Under the pieces are notes generated by a model, which was not told where the DNA came from, ran no database searches, and worked only from the letters and a program-made list of their open reading frames with translations. From contig NZ_JAZDUE010000003.1 in NCBI RefSeq assembly GCF_036350515.1, positions 248,001-312,000 on the forward strand: a stretch of DNA of 64,000 nucleotides, given 5' to 3'. Origin of the DNA: Gordonia prachuapensis (lineage in GTDB: Bacteria > Actinomycetota > Actinomycetes > Mycobacteriales > Mycobacteriaceae). Shown here piece by piece: positions 16,492-24,251 of the stretch (position 1 is its first letter; every line of letters starts with the position of its first letter). A program made the position numbers and the translations under genes.

Positions 16492-18617
16492 CAGTTCACG
16501 CACGTCGGGCCGTCGGTTCCGGCGGTGATCGGTGGCCGGTTGTTGCCGACACGTTCGCTGGCCGGGACGTTGTCGACCTGTGCGCCGGTGTCGAGGATCG
16601 AACCGGGGCCGCCGTAGGTGTTGGTGAGTACGGCCTTGAGGCGCTTGTCCGGCAACGACGAATCGACCCGGACCTCGGCACCTCCGAGATCCTGCGCGAG
16701 CTGCCGTGCCCCGGCGTCCTCGGCATGCGCGTAGACGACGGTGTCGCGGTCGTCGGCCTGTCCGCTCGCGGTCTCTCCGCTCTGGAAACCCTTGGTGGTG
16801 AGGATGTTCGCGACGTTCGCGCCGAGGCCGTCGACCGTCCCGGCATTCACCACGTCGACCGTGTAATCGGCCCGCTCGACGGCGTCGGCGTCCTTCTTGC
16901 TGTTGAGGAGATCATCGGTGAACGACCGTACCTGGCGGGGGTCGACCTCGACCACGCTCTGCTGACCGTCCTCACTCCACCCCTGCTCGGTGACGACGGG
17001 GATGGTGGCGAACTTGACGCGTCCGCCGCTGAGGTCCTTGAGCTGTTCGGCGAGTTTCACCACGTCCCAATTGTCGTCGATGACGACCGACCGCGACACC
17101 GCCCGCTGGAGCTCGGAGAGCTTCCCGGGATCGGCGAGCATGTTCGCCGAGAGCATCTTGTTCGCCAACGACGCCATGAACACCTGCTGACGGGTGATGC
17201 GGTCGAGGTCGCCGCGCGGCAGCCCATGGCGCTGACGCACGAAGCTGAGTGCCTTGGGCCCGTTCAGCGTCTGCTCGCCGGCGCGGAACCTGGCTCCCGA
17301 CAGAGGTTCACGCACCGCCTCCTTGAGGCACACGTCGACGCCGTCCACGGCATTGGTGAGCAGCACGAAGCCCAGAAGTCCGACCTCGGCGTAGTGATCG
17401 ACCTCCACGCCGGTCAAACCGGCGACGCTCTCGATCAGCGCGCCACGCCCGGCCTGCGTCCCTTCCTTCTCCGCGGTCGCCTCGCTCTGCCCGGCCTCGA
17501 CGGCGCGCTGACGCACACCCTCTTTGGTGGTGCCGTAGGCGGCGTTGATCTTGGACATCCCGATGCCCGGCACCTCCACGTACGAGTCCCGGGGGATCGA
17601 GATGGCGGTGGCCGACGATCCGTCGTTCGGGATGCGGATCAACAGAATCGTGTCGGTGTTGGTGGCGATCTCCTCGCCGGAGCGCAAGAGATCGAGTTCC
17701 TCCTGCGACAACGGGTTGCCCTTGGCGTCCGTGCGGGAATCGGTGCCGACCAGCAGGATGTCGACGGCGCCGTCGTCGGCGCCGCCGAGGCCCAGACCAC
17801 CCAGCTGGGTGATGTTGGAGTTCAGGTTGTTGACGTTGTTCCACGCGTAGCCGGTGCACAGCAACACCGAGATCGACAGGAACGCGATGAGCCCACGACC
17901 GACTCCGGCGCGAGTGGTCTTCGCGCGCCAACCCGGCCGAGACGTCGCCGGTCGGCCGGTGGGTGGAGCGGACCCCGTGGACCGGCGGGTCCGCGGTGCG
18001 GCCTCGCCAGATGGGGCGGACGGCCGACGCCGGCCACCGTTGTCCAGCGCGGCGGCGGGACGTCCCGACGGGTCGGCCGGCCGGGCGCGTCGACGCTTGG
18101 GTGGCGTTTCGCCCGACCCGCGGTCGCGGGTGTGGATCTCGTCCGACGTCGCGCGGCGTTCCGTCGTCGTCGACTGTGGTGCCGGACGTCGCCTGCGGGG
18201 CGGCGCGTGCTGTCCGTCCGCCCGGGGTCGACGGCGGTCCTGAGGCGCCCGATCGCCCGACGGTGCGGGTCGTCGGGGAGGGCGCGCCCGCTGCTGGTCG
18301 GGGCCGAGTTGCTCCGGCCTCGGCTGTCCCGGACCCTGCTCTCCGGGACGGGGTCGCCGGCGACGGGGCTGGTCAGGGTGGGGTCGTTCGGAACGTGGCC
18401 GCTCGGGGCGGGGTTGGTCAGATCGGGACTGTTCGGACCGGGGCTGTTCAGACCGGGGCTGATCGGGACGGGGCCGTGCCCGGCGCGGTTGCTCCTGTCG
18501 CCGGCGACCGCCCGCGTGATCCCGGGCGCCGGTGGACTCGTCGGGACGTGCGCGACCGCTCCGAGGTCGGCGTGCATCACCAGGTCGAGACTCCACGTGC
18601 GGGCCGTCACCTTTCAT
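16491..18617 (-). CDS. LytR-CpsA-Psr family arabinogalactan-peptidoglycan ligase, long N tail
   Basis: 708 residues. About 240 cytoplasmic residues are Arg/Pro-rich and disordered and contain pentapeptide repeats (50-84). One membrane helix follows (~242-259), then an extracytoplasmic LCP domain with LLVGTDSRTDAKG, ISIPRDSYVEVPG, KINAAYG and RQRHGLPRGDLDRITRQQ (the Arg/Asp residues that hold the polyprenyl pyrophosphate), and a C-terminal LytR_C domain (~600-690). LCP enzymes attach cell-wall glycopolymers from lipid carriers to peptidoglycan; the M. tuberculosis relative Lcp1 (Rv3267) joins arabinogalactan. The basic tail is much longer than in that relative (about 500 residues). It diverges from rmlD, which makes the rhamnose of the same linker. 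Confidence 0.9.
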   Translation of the reverse strand: MKGDGPHVESRPGDARRPRSGRARPDESTGARDHAGGRRRQEQPRRARPRPDQPRSEQPRSEQSRSDQPRPERPRSERPHPDQPRRRRPRPGEQGPGQPRPEQLGPDQQRARPPRRPAPSGDRAPQDRRRPRADGQHAPPRRRRPAPQSTTTERRATSDEIHTRDRGSGETPPKRRRARPADPSGRPAAALDNGGRRRPSAPSGEAAPRTRRSTGSAPPTGRPATSRPGWRAKTTRAGVGRGLIAFLSISVLLCTGYAWNNVNNLNSNITQLGGLGLGGADDGAVDILLVGTDSRTDAKGNPLSQEELDLLRSGEEIATNTDTILLIRIPNDGSSATAISIPRDSYVEVPGIGMSKINAAYGTTKEGVRQRAVEAGQSEATAEKEGTQAGRGALIESVAGLTGVEVDHYAEVGLLGFVLLTNAVDGVDVCLKEAVREPLSGARFRAGEQTLNGPKALSFVRQRHGLPRGDLDRITRQQVFMASLANKMLSANMLADPGKLSELQRAVSRSVVIDDNWDVVKLAEQLKDLSGGRVKFATIPVVTEQGWSEDGQQSVVEVDPRQVRSFTDDLLNSKKDADAVERADYTVDVVNAGTVDGLGANVANILTTKGFQSGETASGQADDRDTVVYAHAEDAGARQLAQDLGGAEVRVDSSLPDKRLKAVLTNTYGGPGSILDTGAQVDNVPASERVGNNRPPITAGTDGPTCVN
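18366..18470 (-). repeat. 15-bp coding repeats (pentapeptide) in LCP gene
   Basis: Seven consecutive imperfect 15-bp units encode RPDQP, RSEQP, RSEQS, RSDQP, RPERP, RSERP and HPDQP (residues 50-84), alternating basic and acidic residues with Pro. The best conserved DNA units lie near 18420-18470. This low-complexity block is a likely site of length variation between strains. Confidence 0.7.
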
Positions 18618-18711
18618 CGTCGGTCACCACCTCCAGCGACCGCCGCCCGGTCGGGTGTTGCGCAAGTGCATGCAGATGTCTGGAGGTGTTGGCGTTTCAG
18701 ATGTTGCTGTT

Positions 18712-18721
18712 CTGACGTCAG
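18712..18721. promoter_or_regulatory. CTGACGTCAG palindrome between LCP gene and rmlD
   Basis: A perfect 10-bp palindrome in the 208-bp divergent region between the LCP gene and rmlD, about 95 bp upstream of the LCP start. It could be an operator, but a 10-mer palindrome can occur by chance and no second copy was seen nearby. The rest of this region holds no gene. Confidence 0.25.
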
Positions 18722-18834
18722 GCTATTGAAGTGACGAACGAAATCCGGGTCCGCCACGCCGAGACATTGCGTCGAGACCCACATCACGGGCCGCTGTCGC
18801 CTCGTCGGCGCCTCCGTGCGGCACGATGTCATCC

Positions 18835-19749
18835 ATGGGATCGACGATCTTCGTCCTCGGTGCGGCCGGGCAGCTCGGTGCCGCGCTCCTGGCCGACCCG
18901 CCCGTGCCATCGGTCGAGGTGAAACCGCTGACCTCGGCCGACATCGACATCGCGGACGCCTCGTCGGTGGCCGACGCATTGTCGGGCCTGCGATCGGGCG
19001 ACGTGGTGCTCAACTGTGCCGCCTACACCGACGTCGACGGCGCCGAATCCGACTCCGCGCGGGCGTACGCCGTCAATCGGGACGGCCCGGGCAATCTGGC
19101 GCGCGCCACCCGGGCGTCCGGCGCATGGCTGATCACCATCTCCACCGACTACGTGTTCTCGGGTGCCGCGGCCGCCGAACAGGCACCCCGACGCGACACC
19201 CCGTACCAGCCGGACGACGTCTCCGGTCCCCCCGAGACGGTGTACGGCGCGTCGAAGCTCGCCGGAGAGCGACTCGCCCTGGAATCCGATCCGACCGCGA
19301 CGGTGGTCCGCACCGCATGGGTCTACACCGGTGGGCCGACGAGTCGAGACTTCGTCGGCACCATGCGACGTCTGGAGGCCGAACGCGACACACTCAGCGT
19401 CGTCGACGACCAGACGGGATCGCCGACCTACGCCGTCGACCTCGCGGCCGGACTGTGGGAACTCGTGGGACGCGGGCCAGTGGAGGGCACCTCCGGTGCG
19501 GTGCTGCACGCGACCAACGCGGGCAGTGTCACCTGGTACACCGTGGCGCGGGAGGTGTTCGCCGAGGTCGGTGCCGACCCTGATCGCGTCCACCCCTGTA
19601 CCACCGCCGACTTCCCGCGTCCGGCGCCGAGACCTGCGTATTCGGTGCTCTCCGGCGACTCGTGGGCATCCGCCGGGCTGACGCCGCTGCGTGACTGGCG
19701 GATGGCGCTGCATGCCGCGGTCACCCTCGACCACGCCGCGGTGGACTGA
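18835..19749 (+). CDS. rmlD: dTDP-4-dehydrorhamnose reductase
   Basis: 304 residues. The extended SDR fold begins FVLGAAGQLGAALLAD (NADPH site, GxxGxLG); NCAAYTDVDGAE and STDYVFSG are RmlD signatures, and the catalytic Tyr-x3-Lys is YGASKLAGE. It makes dTDP-L-rhamnose, the donor used by WbbL just downstream. ATG 18835 is preferred to ATG 18826 because CACGAT lies 7 nt upstream, the leaderless spacing found at other genes here, and because the first conserved strand follows at once. Confidence 0.93.
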   Translation: MGSTIFVLGAAGQLGAALLADPPVPSVEVKPLTSADIDIADASSVADALSGLRSGDVVLNCAAYTDVDGAESDSARAYAVNRDGPGNLARATRASGAWLITISTDYVFSGAAAAEQAPRRDTPYQPDDVSGPPETVYGASKLAGERLALESDPTATVVRTAWVYTGGPTSRDFVGTMRRLEAERDTLSVVDDQTGSPTYAVDLAAGLWELVGRGPVEGTSGAVLHATNAGSVTWYTVAREVFAEVGADPDRVHPCTTADFPRPAPRPAYSVLSGDSWASAGLTPLRDWRMALHAAVTLDHAAVD

Positions 19750-19800
19750 CACGTGCCGCACCCGCAGAGTGCGCCGGCGCAGGTTGGTTACCCTTACCCG

Positions 19801-20694
19801 GTGACCGCTGAGCTTGCCGTCGTGACGGTGACATATTCGTCGGGGAAGTACCTCGCGACGTTCTTGGAGAGCCTCGAGAAGGCGACGGAGTCCCCGGTGC
19901 CGCAGGTCGTGATCGCCGACAACGGTTCCACTGACGGCGCGCCCGAGGCCGCCGAACGCGACCACGACAACGTCACCCTGGTGCGCACCGGCGGCAACAT
20001 CGGCTACGGCGGCGGGATCAACCGGGCCGTCGCGGAGGTCGACTCGTCGGTGGAGTTCATCGCGGTGGCCAACCCCGATGTCGAATGGTCTCCCGGCGCC
20101 CTCGACGACCTCCTCGCCGCCGCCCGCCGCTGGCCACGGGCCGGCTCGCTCGGGCCGCTGATCCGCGAGCCCGACGGATCGGTGTACCCGTCGGCGCGAC
20201 GGGTACCGGACCTGATCTCGGGTGCCGGTCATGCCATCTTCGGGACCATCTGGAAATCCAATCCGTGGACGACCGCCTACCGCGCCGACAACGCCGAACC
20301 CAGCGAGCGGCCGGTCGGCTGGTTGTCGGGGTCGTGTCTGCTGGTCCGCAGGGCGGCGTTCGACTCGGTCGGCGGCTTCGATTCCCGCTACTTCATGTAC
20401 ATGGAGGACGTCGACCTCGGCGACCGGCTGGGACAGGCGGGCTGGCTCAACGTCTACGTCCCCGGGGCCGAGGTCGTCCACACCAAAGGGCATGCGGCCG
20501 GACGTGATCCGGACACGATGCTGCCTGCTCACCACCGCAGCGCCTACCGATTCCAGGCCGACCGGCACCCCGGGGTGCTGCAGGCGCCGGTCCGGCTGGC
20601 GTTGCGTATCGGGTTGGCCGTGCGTTCGCGGGTCGCCGTGATCGCGGCCCGTAGGTCAGGGGAACGACACCGAGGAGGAAGCCATGACCAGTGA
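19801..20694 (+). CDS. wbbL: Rhamnosyltransferase, GT2 (decaprenyl-PP-GlcNAc L-rhamnosyltransferase)
   Basis: 297 residues. GT2 fold: VVTVTYSSGKYL, IADNGSTDGAPE (nucleotide site), NPDVEWSPGA (DxD-like region), GWLSGSCLLVRRAAFDSVGGFD and YMEDVDLGDRLGQAGW. WbbL adds rhamnose to decaprenyl-PP-GlcNAc to form the linker that joins arabinogalactan to peptidoglycan, an essential step in mycobacteria. The start at GTG 19801 is favoured over GTG 19753: TACCCT lies 6 nt upstream (leaderless), and VTAELAVVTVTYS lines up with the N terminus I recall for the mycobacterial protein. It thus may have its own promoter between rmlD and itself. It overlaps the next gene by 11 bp. Confidence 0.92.
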   Translation: MTAELAVVTVTYSSGKYLATFLESLEKATESPVPQVVIADNGSTDGAPEAAERDHDNVTLVRTGGNIGYGGGINRAVAEVDSSVEFIAVANPDVEWSPGALDDLLAAARRWPRAGSLGPLIREPDGSVYPSARRVPDLISGAGHAIFGTIWKSNPWTTAYRADNAEPSERPVGWLSGSCLLVRRAAFDSVGGFDSRYFMYMEDVDLGDRLGQAGWLNVYVPGAEVVHTKGHAAGRDPDTMLPAHHRSAYRFQADRHPGVLQAPVRLALRIGLAVRSRVAVIAARRSGERHRGGSHDQ

Positions 20695-21793
20695 CAGCCC
20701 AGTCGGGCCGCCGAAAGGGGACACCGGCGCGGTGCAGGCCGTGGTCCTGGTGGGCGGGAAGGGCACACGGCTACGGCCACTGACGTTGTCGGCGCCCAAG
20801 CCGATGCTGCCCACCGCCGGGGTCCCGTTCCTGACCCATCTGCTCTCCCGGATCAAAGAGGCCGGTGTCGTCGACGTCGTGCTCGGAACCTCGTTCCAGG
20901 CGCATGTCTTCTCCGAGTACTACGGCGACGGTTCCAAACTCGGCCTGAATCTGACCTACGTCACCGAGACCGAGCCGCTCGGCACCGGCGGTGCCATCCG
21001 CAACGTCCTCGACGAGCTGACGGCCGACACCATTCTGGTGTTCAACGGCGACGTGCTCGGCGGTACCGACGTCCGCGAGGTGCTCGCGACGCACCGCGAG
21101 AGCGGCGCCGACGTCACGATGCATCTCGTGTCGGTGAGCGATCCGCGCGCCTTCGGCTGCGTGCCGACCGACGAGACCGGGCGGGTCACCGACTTCCTGG
21201 AGAAGACCCAGGACCCGCCGACCGATCAGATCAACGCGGGCACCTATGTGTTCCGGCGTTCGGTGATCGAGGAGATCGAGCCGGGGCGCGCGGTGTCCGT
21301 GGAACGCGAGGTGTTCCCGAAACTGCTCGCCGACGGCCGGCACATCCAGGCGCATGCCGATCACGCCTACTGGCGCGACATGGGCACCCCGGAGGACTTC
21401 GTTCGTGGTTCAGCCGATCTGGTGCGCGGGATCGCGCCCTCACCGGCGCTGGGGGACCGGCGTGGCGAGTCGCTGGTGCACGAGGGTGCGGGCGTGGCGC
21501 CCGGTGCGGTGCTGATCGGCGGAACCGTCGTCGGCCGCGGCGCGGAGATCGGCCCCCGGGCCCGTCTCGATGGCGCGGTGATCTTCGACGGTGCGGTCGT
21601 CGAGGCCGGTGCGGTGGTGGAGCGCAGCATCGTCGGCTTTGGTGCGCGGCTCGGCCCTCGCGCCCTCGTCCGGGACACCGTCATCGGGGACGGCGCCGAC
21701 GTCGGGGCTCGCTGCGAACTGCTGCGTGGCGCTCGGGTGTGGCCCGGAATCCAGATCCCTGACAACGGAATCCGGTTCTCCACCGACGTGTGA
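20684..21793 (+). CDS. manB: Mannose-1-phosphate guanylyltransferase (GDP-mannose pyrophosphorylase)
   Basis: 369 residues. The nucleotidyltransferase domain has VVLVGGKGTRLRPLTLSAPKPMLP, VFNGDVLGGTDV and FLEKTQDPPTDQINAG. A left-handed beta-helix of hexapeptide repeats follows (~260-365). It makes GDP-mannose for PIMs, lipomannan and other mannosylated envelope lipids. The sequence is very close to M. tuberculosis Rv3264c as I remember it, which is called ManB; ManC is another name in use. It is coupled to wbbL by an 11-bp overlap. A tandem repeat array begins within 10 bp of its stop. Confidence 0.92.
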   Translation: MTSDSPVGPPKGDTGAVQAVVLVGGKGTRLRPLTLSAPKPMLPTAGVPFLTHLLSRIKEAGVVDVVLGTSFQAHVFSEYYGDGSKLGLNLTYVTETEPLGTGGAIRNVLDELTADTILVFNGDVLGGTDVREVLATHRESGADVTMHLVSVSDPRAFGCVPTDETGRVTDFLEKTQDPPTDQINAGTYVFRRSVIEEIEPGRAVSVEREVFPKLLADGRHIQAHADHAYWRDMGTPEDFVRGSADLVRGIAPSPALGDRRGESLVHEGAGVAPGAVLIGGTVVGRGAEIGPRARLDGAVIFDGAVVEAGAVVERSIVGFGARLGPRALVRDTVIGDGADVGARCELLRGARVWPGIQIPDNGIRFSTDV

Positions 21794-21795
21794 GC

Positions 21796-21961
21796 CGCCC
21801 AATCGACGGCAAGTAGCGCCCAGTCGACGGCAAGTAGCGCCCAGTCGACGGGATGTAGGACCCAGTCGACGGGATGTAGGACCCAGTCGACGGGAAGTGG
21901 CGCCCAGTCGACGGGAAGTGGCGCCCAGTCGACGGGAAGTGGCGCCCAGTCGACGGGGTGT
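21796..21961. repeat. Eight tandem copies of a 21-bp repeat
   Basis: The motif TCGACGG recurs at 21803, 21824, 21845, 21866, 21887, 21908, 21929 and 21950, exactly 21 bp apart. The core is CCCAGTCGACGGG with variable bases after it: units 1-2 carry CAAGTAG, units 3-4 GATGTAG, units 5-7 GAAGTGG. Adjacent units are therefore most alike, as expected from stepwise duplication. It fills the 184-bp convergent gap between the GDP-mannose pyrophosphorylase and the O-methyltransferase. Each unit holds a SalI-type palindrome GTCGAC, and C/G runs could pair as a small stem. In one frame it would encode heptads (PSRREVA), but that frame has no gene features. Confidence 0.95.
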
Positions 21962-21977
21962 CCGAATGGATGCGGTG

Positions 21978-22646
21978 TCAGCGCGCCTTCGTCGCGGCCA
22001 GGACGCCGGCGCCGAGCGGGATCACGACCGGGAGCAGTCGTTCGTCGTCGGCGATCAGCAGTGCCGCCTCCCGGGCCGCGGCCACCGGCGGATCGGTGCG
22101 TGCGGGGTCGGCCACCGCGCCGTCGGCGGTGGCGTTGTGCACCACCACCACGCCTCCGGGGCGGAGCATGCGGATGGCTTCGGTGACGTGTCGCGGATGG
22201 TCGATCAGCGGGCCGTCGACGAACACGAGGTCGTAGGATTCGTCGGCCAGCCGGGGCAGCACGTCGCGGGGGGCCCCGTTGATCAGCCGGGTACGGCCCG
22301 GTGCGATGTCGGCTCCCGCGAATGACTGCCGGGCCGCACGGTGATGCTCGGGTTCCGGGTCGATCGTGGTCAGGACGCCGTCGGCGGCCATGCCGTTGAG
22401 CAGCCAGAGCCCGCTGACGCCGACGCCGGTGCCGATCTCCACCACGGCATGCGCATCACACGTGCGCGCGAGCAGCGCCAGCAGCGCGCCCACGGCCGGT
22501 GCCACGGCCGAGGCGCCCAGTTCATCGGCCCGGTCACGCGCGGCCAGCAGGGCATCGTCCTCGACGATCGCCGACTCGGCGTAGTCGATGAGTGCACTGT
22601 CGGGCGATGCGGTCGGTGGGTGCGGGCCGCCTTCTGAATCGGTCAC
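21978..22646 (-). CDS. SAM-dependent O-methyltransferase (catechol-OMT type)
   Basis: 222 residues. VVEIGTGVGVSGLWLLNG (~68-85) is the SAM motif I, TTIDPEPEHHRAAR is the acidic motif II, and YDLVFVDGPLIDHPRH contains the metal-binding Asp of the caffeoyl-CoA/catechol OMT family. M. tuberculosis has a similar gene (Rv1220c) just upstream of and divergent from sigE, as here. GTG start with TAACCT 6 nt upstream, so probably leaderless. The substrate is unknown. Confidence 0.88.
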   Translation of the reverse strand: MTDSEGGPHPPTASPDSALIDYAESAIVEDDALLAARDRADELGASAVAPAVGALLALLARTCDAHAVVEIGTGVGVSGLWLLNGMAADGVLTTIDPEPEHHRAARQSFAGADIAPGRTRLINGAPRDVLPRLADESYDLVFVDGPLIDHPRHVTEAIRMLRPGGVVVVHNATADGAVADPARTDPPVAAAREAALLIADDERLLPVVIPLGAGVLAATKAR

Positions 22647-22757
22647 TCTCCGAGGTTATGTCCCGGCGTCGGGTTTGCGTGGGCGGCGCGCCACTGTCGG
22701 TCCGAAAACTCGGTGGTCAGCGCGCCGACGCGACTCTCGCCGACCGGCCGTTCACAT

Positions 22758-22783
22758 CCTCAGCGAAACCTCAGGACTCTCAT
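22758..22783 (+). promoter_or_regulatory. CCTCAG direct repeats upstream of sigE
   Basis: CCTCAG occurs at 22758-22763 and 22769-22774, 11 bp apart (one helical turn), followed by CTCTCAT. This is about 115-140 bp upstream of sigE. OmpR-type regulators bind such direct repeats, and in M. tuberculosis MprA controls sigE through loosely similar repeats. The link to MprA is an inference. The 251-bp region between the methyltransferase and sigE otherwise contains a possible ECF-type promoter (GGAAT 22842-22846, 17 bp, GGTT 22864-22867). Confidence 0.3.
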
Positions 22784-22897
22784 ACGGCGACCACACCACG
22801 GTGCGAGAGGGTTCAACTAGCGCACTGACGGCTCGACCGGCGGAATAGATCGTCGAGAGCCCTGGTTTACCATCGTGAACATCCGTCATCCTTCGCG

Positions 22898-23539
22898 ATG
22901 ACCGGGGAAGGGAACTGGCCACTCAACATGACTGATCCCCTGGGGTCTGCAGACGTCGTCCCCGCCGGCACCGCCGGCTTCGATGCCACCGGCGACGACA
23001 CCCTGATGCCGTCGTGGGATGAGTTGGTGCGCGAACACGCCGACCGCGTGTATCGCCTCGCCTACCGCCTGTCCGGTAACCAGCACGACGCCGAGGACCT
23101 GACCCAGGAGACGTTCATCCGGGTCTTCCGCTCGCTGAAGAACTACAAGCCGGGCACATTCGAGGGCTGGCTGCACCGCATCACGACGAACCTGTTCCTG
23201 GACATGGTGCGACGCCGGAGCAAGATCCGGATGGAAGCGCTGCCCGACGAGTACGACCGCGTACCCGCCGACACCCCCGACCCGCAACAGATCTTCCACG
23301 ACGCCAACCTCGACCCCGATCTGCAGGACGCGCTCGACGCCCTGCCGCCGGAGTTCCGCGCGGCGGTTGTCCTCTGCGACATCGAAGGGCTGTCCTACGA
23401 GGAGATCTCGGCGACGCTGGGTGTGAAACTGGGCACCGTGCGCAGCCGTATCCACCGTGGTCGGCAGACCATCCGCGACCACCTCAACTCCCGCGGTCAC
23501 ACCGACAGCCGGTCGGTCGCGATCGGCTCTGCTCGCTGA
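22898..23539 (+). CDS. sigE: ECF sigma factor SigE
   Basis: 213 residues. Region 2: LVREHADRVYRLAYRLSGNQHDAEDLTQETFIRVFRSL, with the YRLS-x-DAEDL-QETF core of ECF sigma factors. Region 4: LPPEFRAAVVLCDIEGLSYEEISATLGVKLGTVRSRIHRGRQTIRDHL (helix-turn-helix ~155-190). In mycobacteria SigE directs the response to envelope, heat and detergent stress. The context sigE-rseA-htrA-tatB matches. Two ATG starts (22898 and 22928) are both outside conserved sequence and neither has a clear ribosome binding site; the mycobacterial gene is also known to use several starts. Confidence 0.93.
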   Translation: MTGEGNWPLNMTDPLGSADVVPAGTAGFDATGDDTLMPSWDELVREHADRVYRLAYRLSGNQHDAEDLTQETFIRVFRSLKNYKPGTFEGWLHRITTNLFLDMVRRRSKIRMEALPDEYDRVPADTPDPQQIFHDANLDPDLQDALDALPPEFRAAVVLCDIEGLSYEEISATLGVKLGTVRSRIHRGRQTIRDHLNSRGHTDSRSVAIGSAR

Positions 23540-23672
23540 TCCGTTCACCCGACTTCCGTCTCGCGGGAACCGCTCGCGCCCGGGCGTCGTTGTCATCTTC
23601 GGATAGGCTGGGTGGCTGCGCGTCGTCGACGAGGCGTGCGCACCCCAGCACGGTGAAAGAGGTGAACGTCAG

Positions 23673-24248
23673 ATGGAGATGAACCGGGGTCGACCCACCT
23701 CGGGGCAGCACAGCCAAGGTCTCGACGGCTTCCTTCCCGCACCGAATCTCCGACGACGACGCCGCTCGGCGTGGAATCCCGCGACCTGGTCCCCGGTGGG
23801 CACCTCGTTCGCCCCCAATCGCAGCTATCGGGCGCCCGGTACCCCCGGTGGGCGCCGTTTCGCCCCCACCGAGCACCTCGCCCCCGAAGCCGTCGCCGCG
23901 TTCGTCGATGCCGAACTCGGGATGAACGCCCATCTGCGGGCGACGCAGCATCTCGCGCACTGTCCGGAATGCATGGCTGCCGTCGACGCCCAGGTCAGCG
24001 CGCGCACGCGACTGCGCTCTGCCTCCGACGTGTCGATTCCGGACTCCCTGCTCGGTCAGCTCAGTCAGATCCCCACCCGGGAGATCGACGTCACCGACAT
24101 GTCGCCGGACGCCCAGACGGTTCGGCACGACCGCTCCCCATGGGAGCACTCGGACGCAGCCGAACCCGTACCCCTTCCGCCCGGTCTGGTCGGAGGCCGG
24201 CCCGCCGGTCCGCAGTGGTCGTGGATGAGCCGTCGGCGGGGCCGCTGA
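23673..24248 (+). CDS. rseA: Anti-sigma factor RseA (zinc-associated)
   Basis: 191 residues. The ZAS motif Hx3CxxC is seen in QHLAHCPECMAAVD (~90-103), preceded by EAVAAFVDAELGMNAHLRA, as in mycobacterial RseA. The family binds SigE and releases it when the zinc thiols are oxidised or the protein is degraded. The N-terminal ~65 residues are basic and Pro-rich without similarity known to me. GAGGTGA lies 7 nt upstream of the ATG. No membrane segment is present, so the protein is soluble. It follows sigE after 133 bp and precedes htrA by 3 bp. Confidence 0.9.
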   Translation: MEMNRGRPTSGQHSQGLDGFLPAPNLRRRRRSAWNPATWSPVGTSFAPNRSYRAPGTPGGRRFAPTEHLAPEAVAAFVDAELGMNAHLRATQHLAHCPECMAAVDAQVSARTRLRSASDVSIPDSLLGQLSQIPTREIDVTDMSPDAQTVRHDRSPWEHSDAAEPVPLPPGLVGGRPAGPQWSWMSRRRGR

Positions 24249-24251
24249 CCG

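Noticed and set aside
16485..18734. A 749-codon plus-strand frame opposite the LCP gene
   Set aside because: It has low-complexity Arg/Gly content and no family motif. The minus strand codes for a complete LCP protein.
21796..21961. CRISPR array
   Set aside because: The repeats are contiguous 21-bp units without unique spacers, and no cas gene is in the window.
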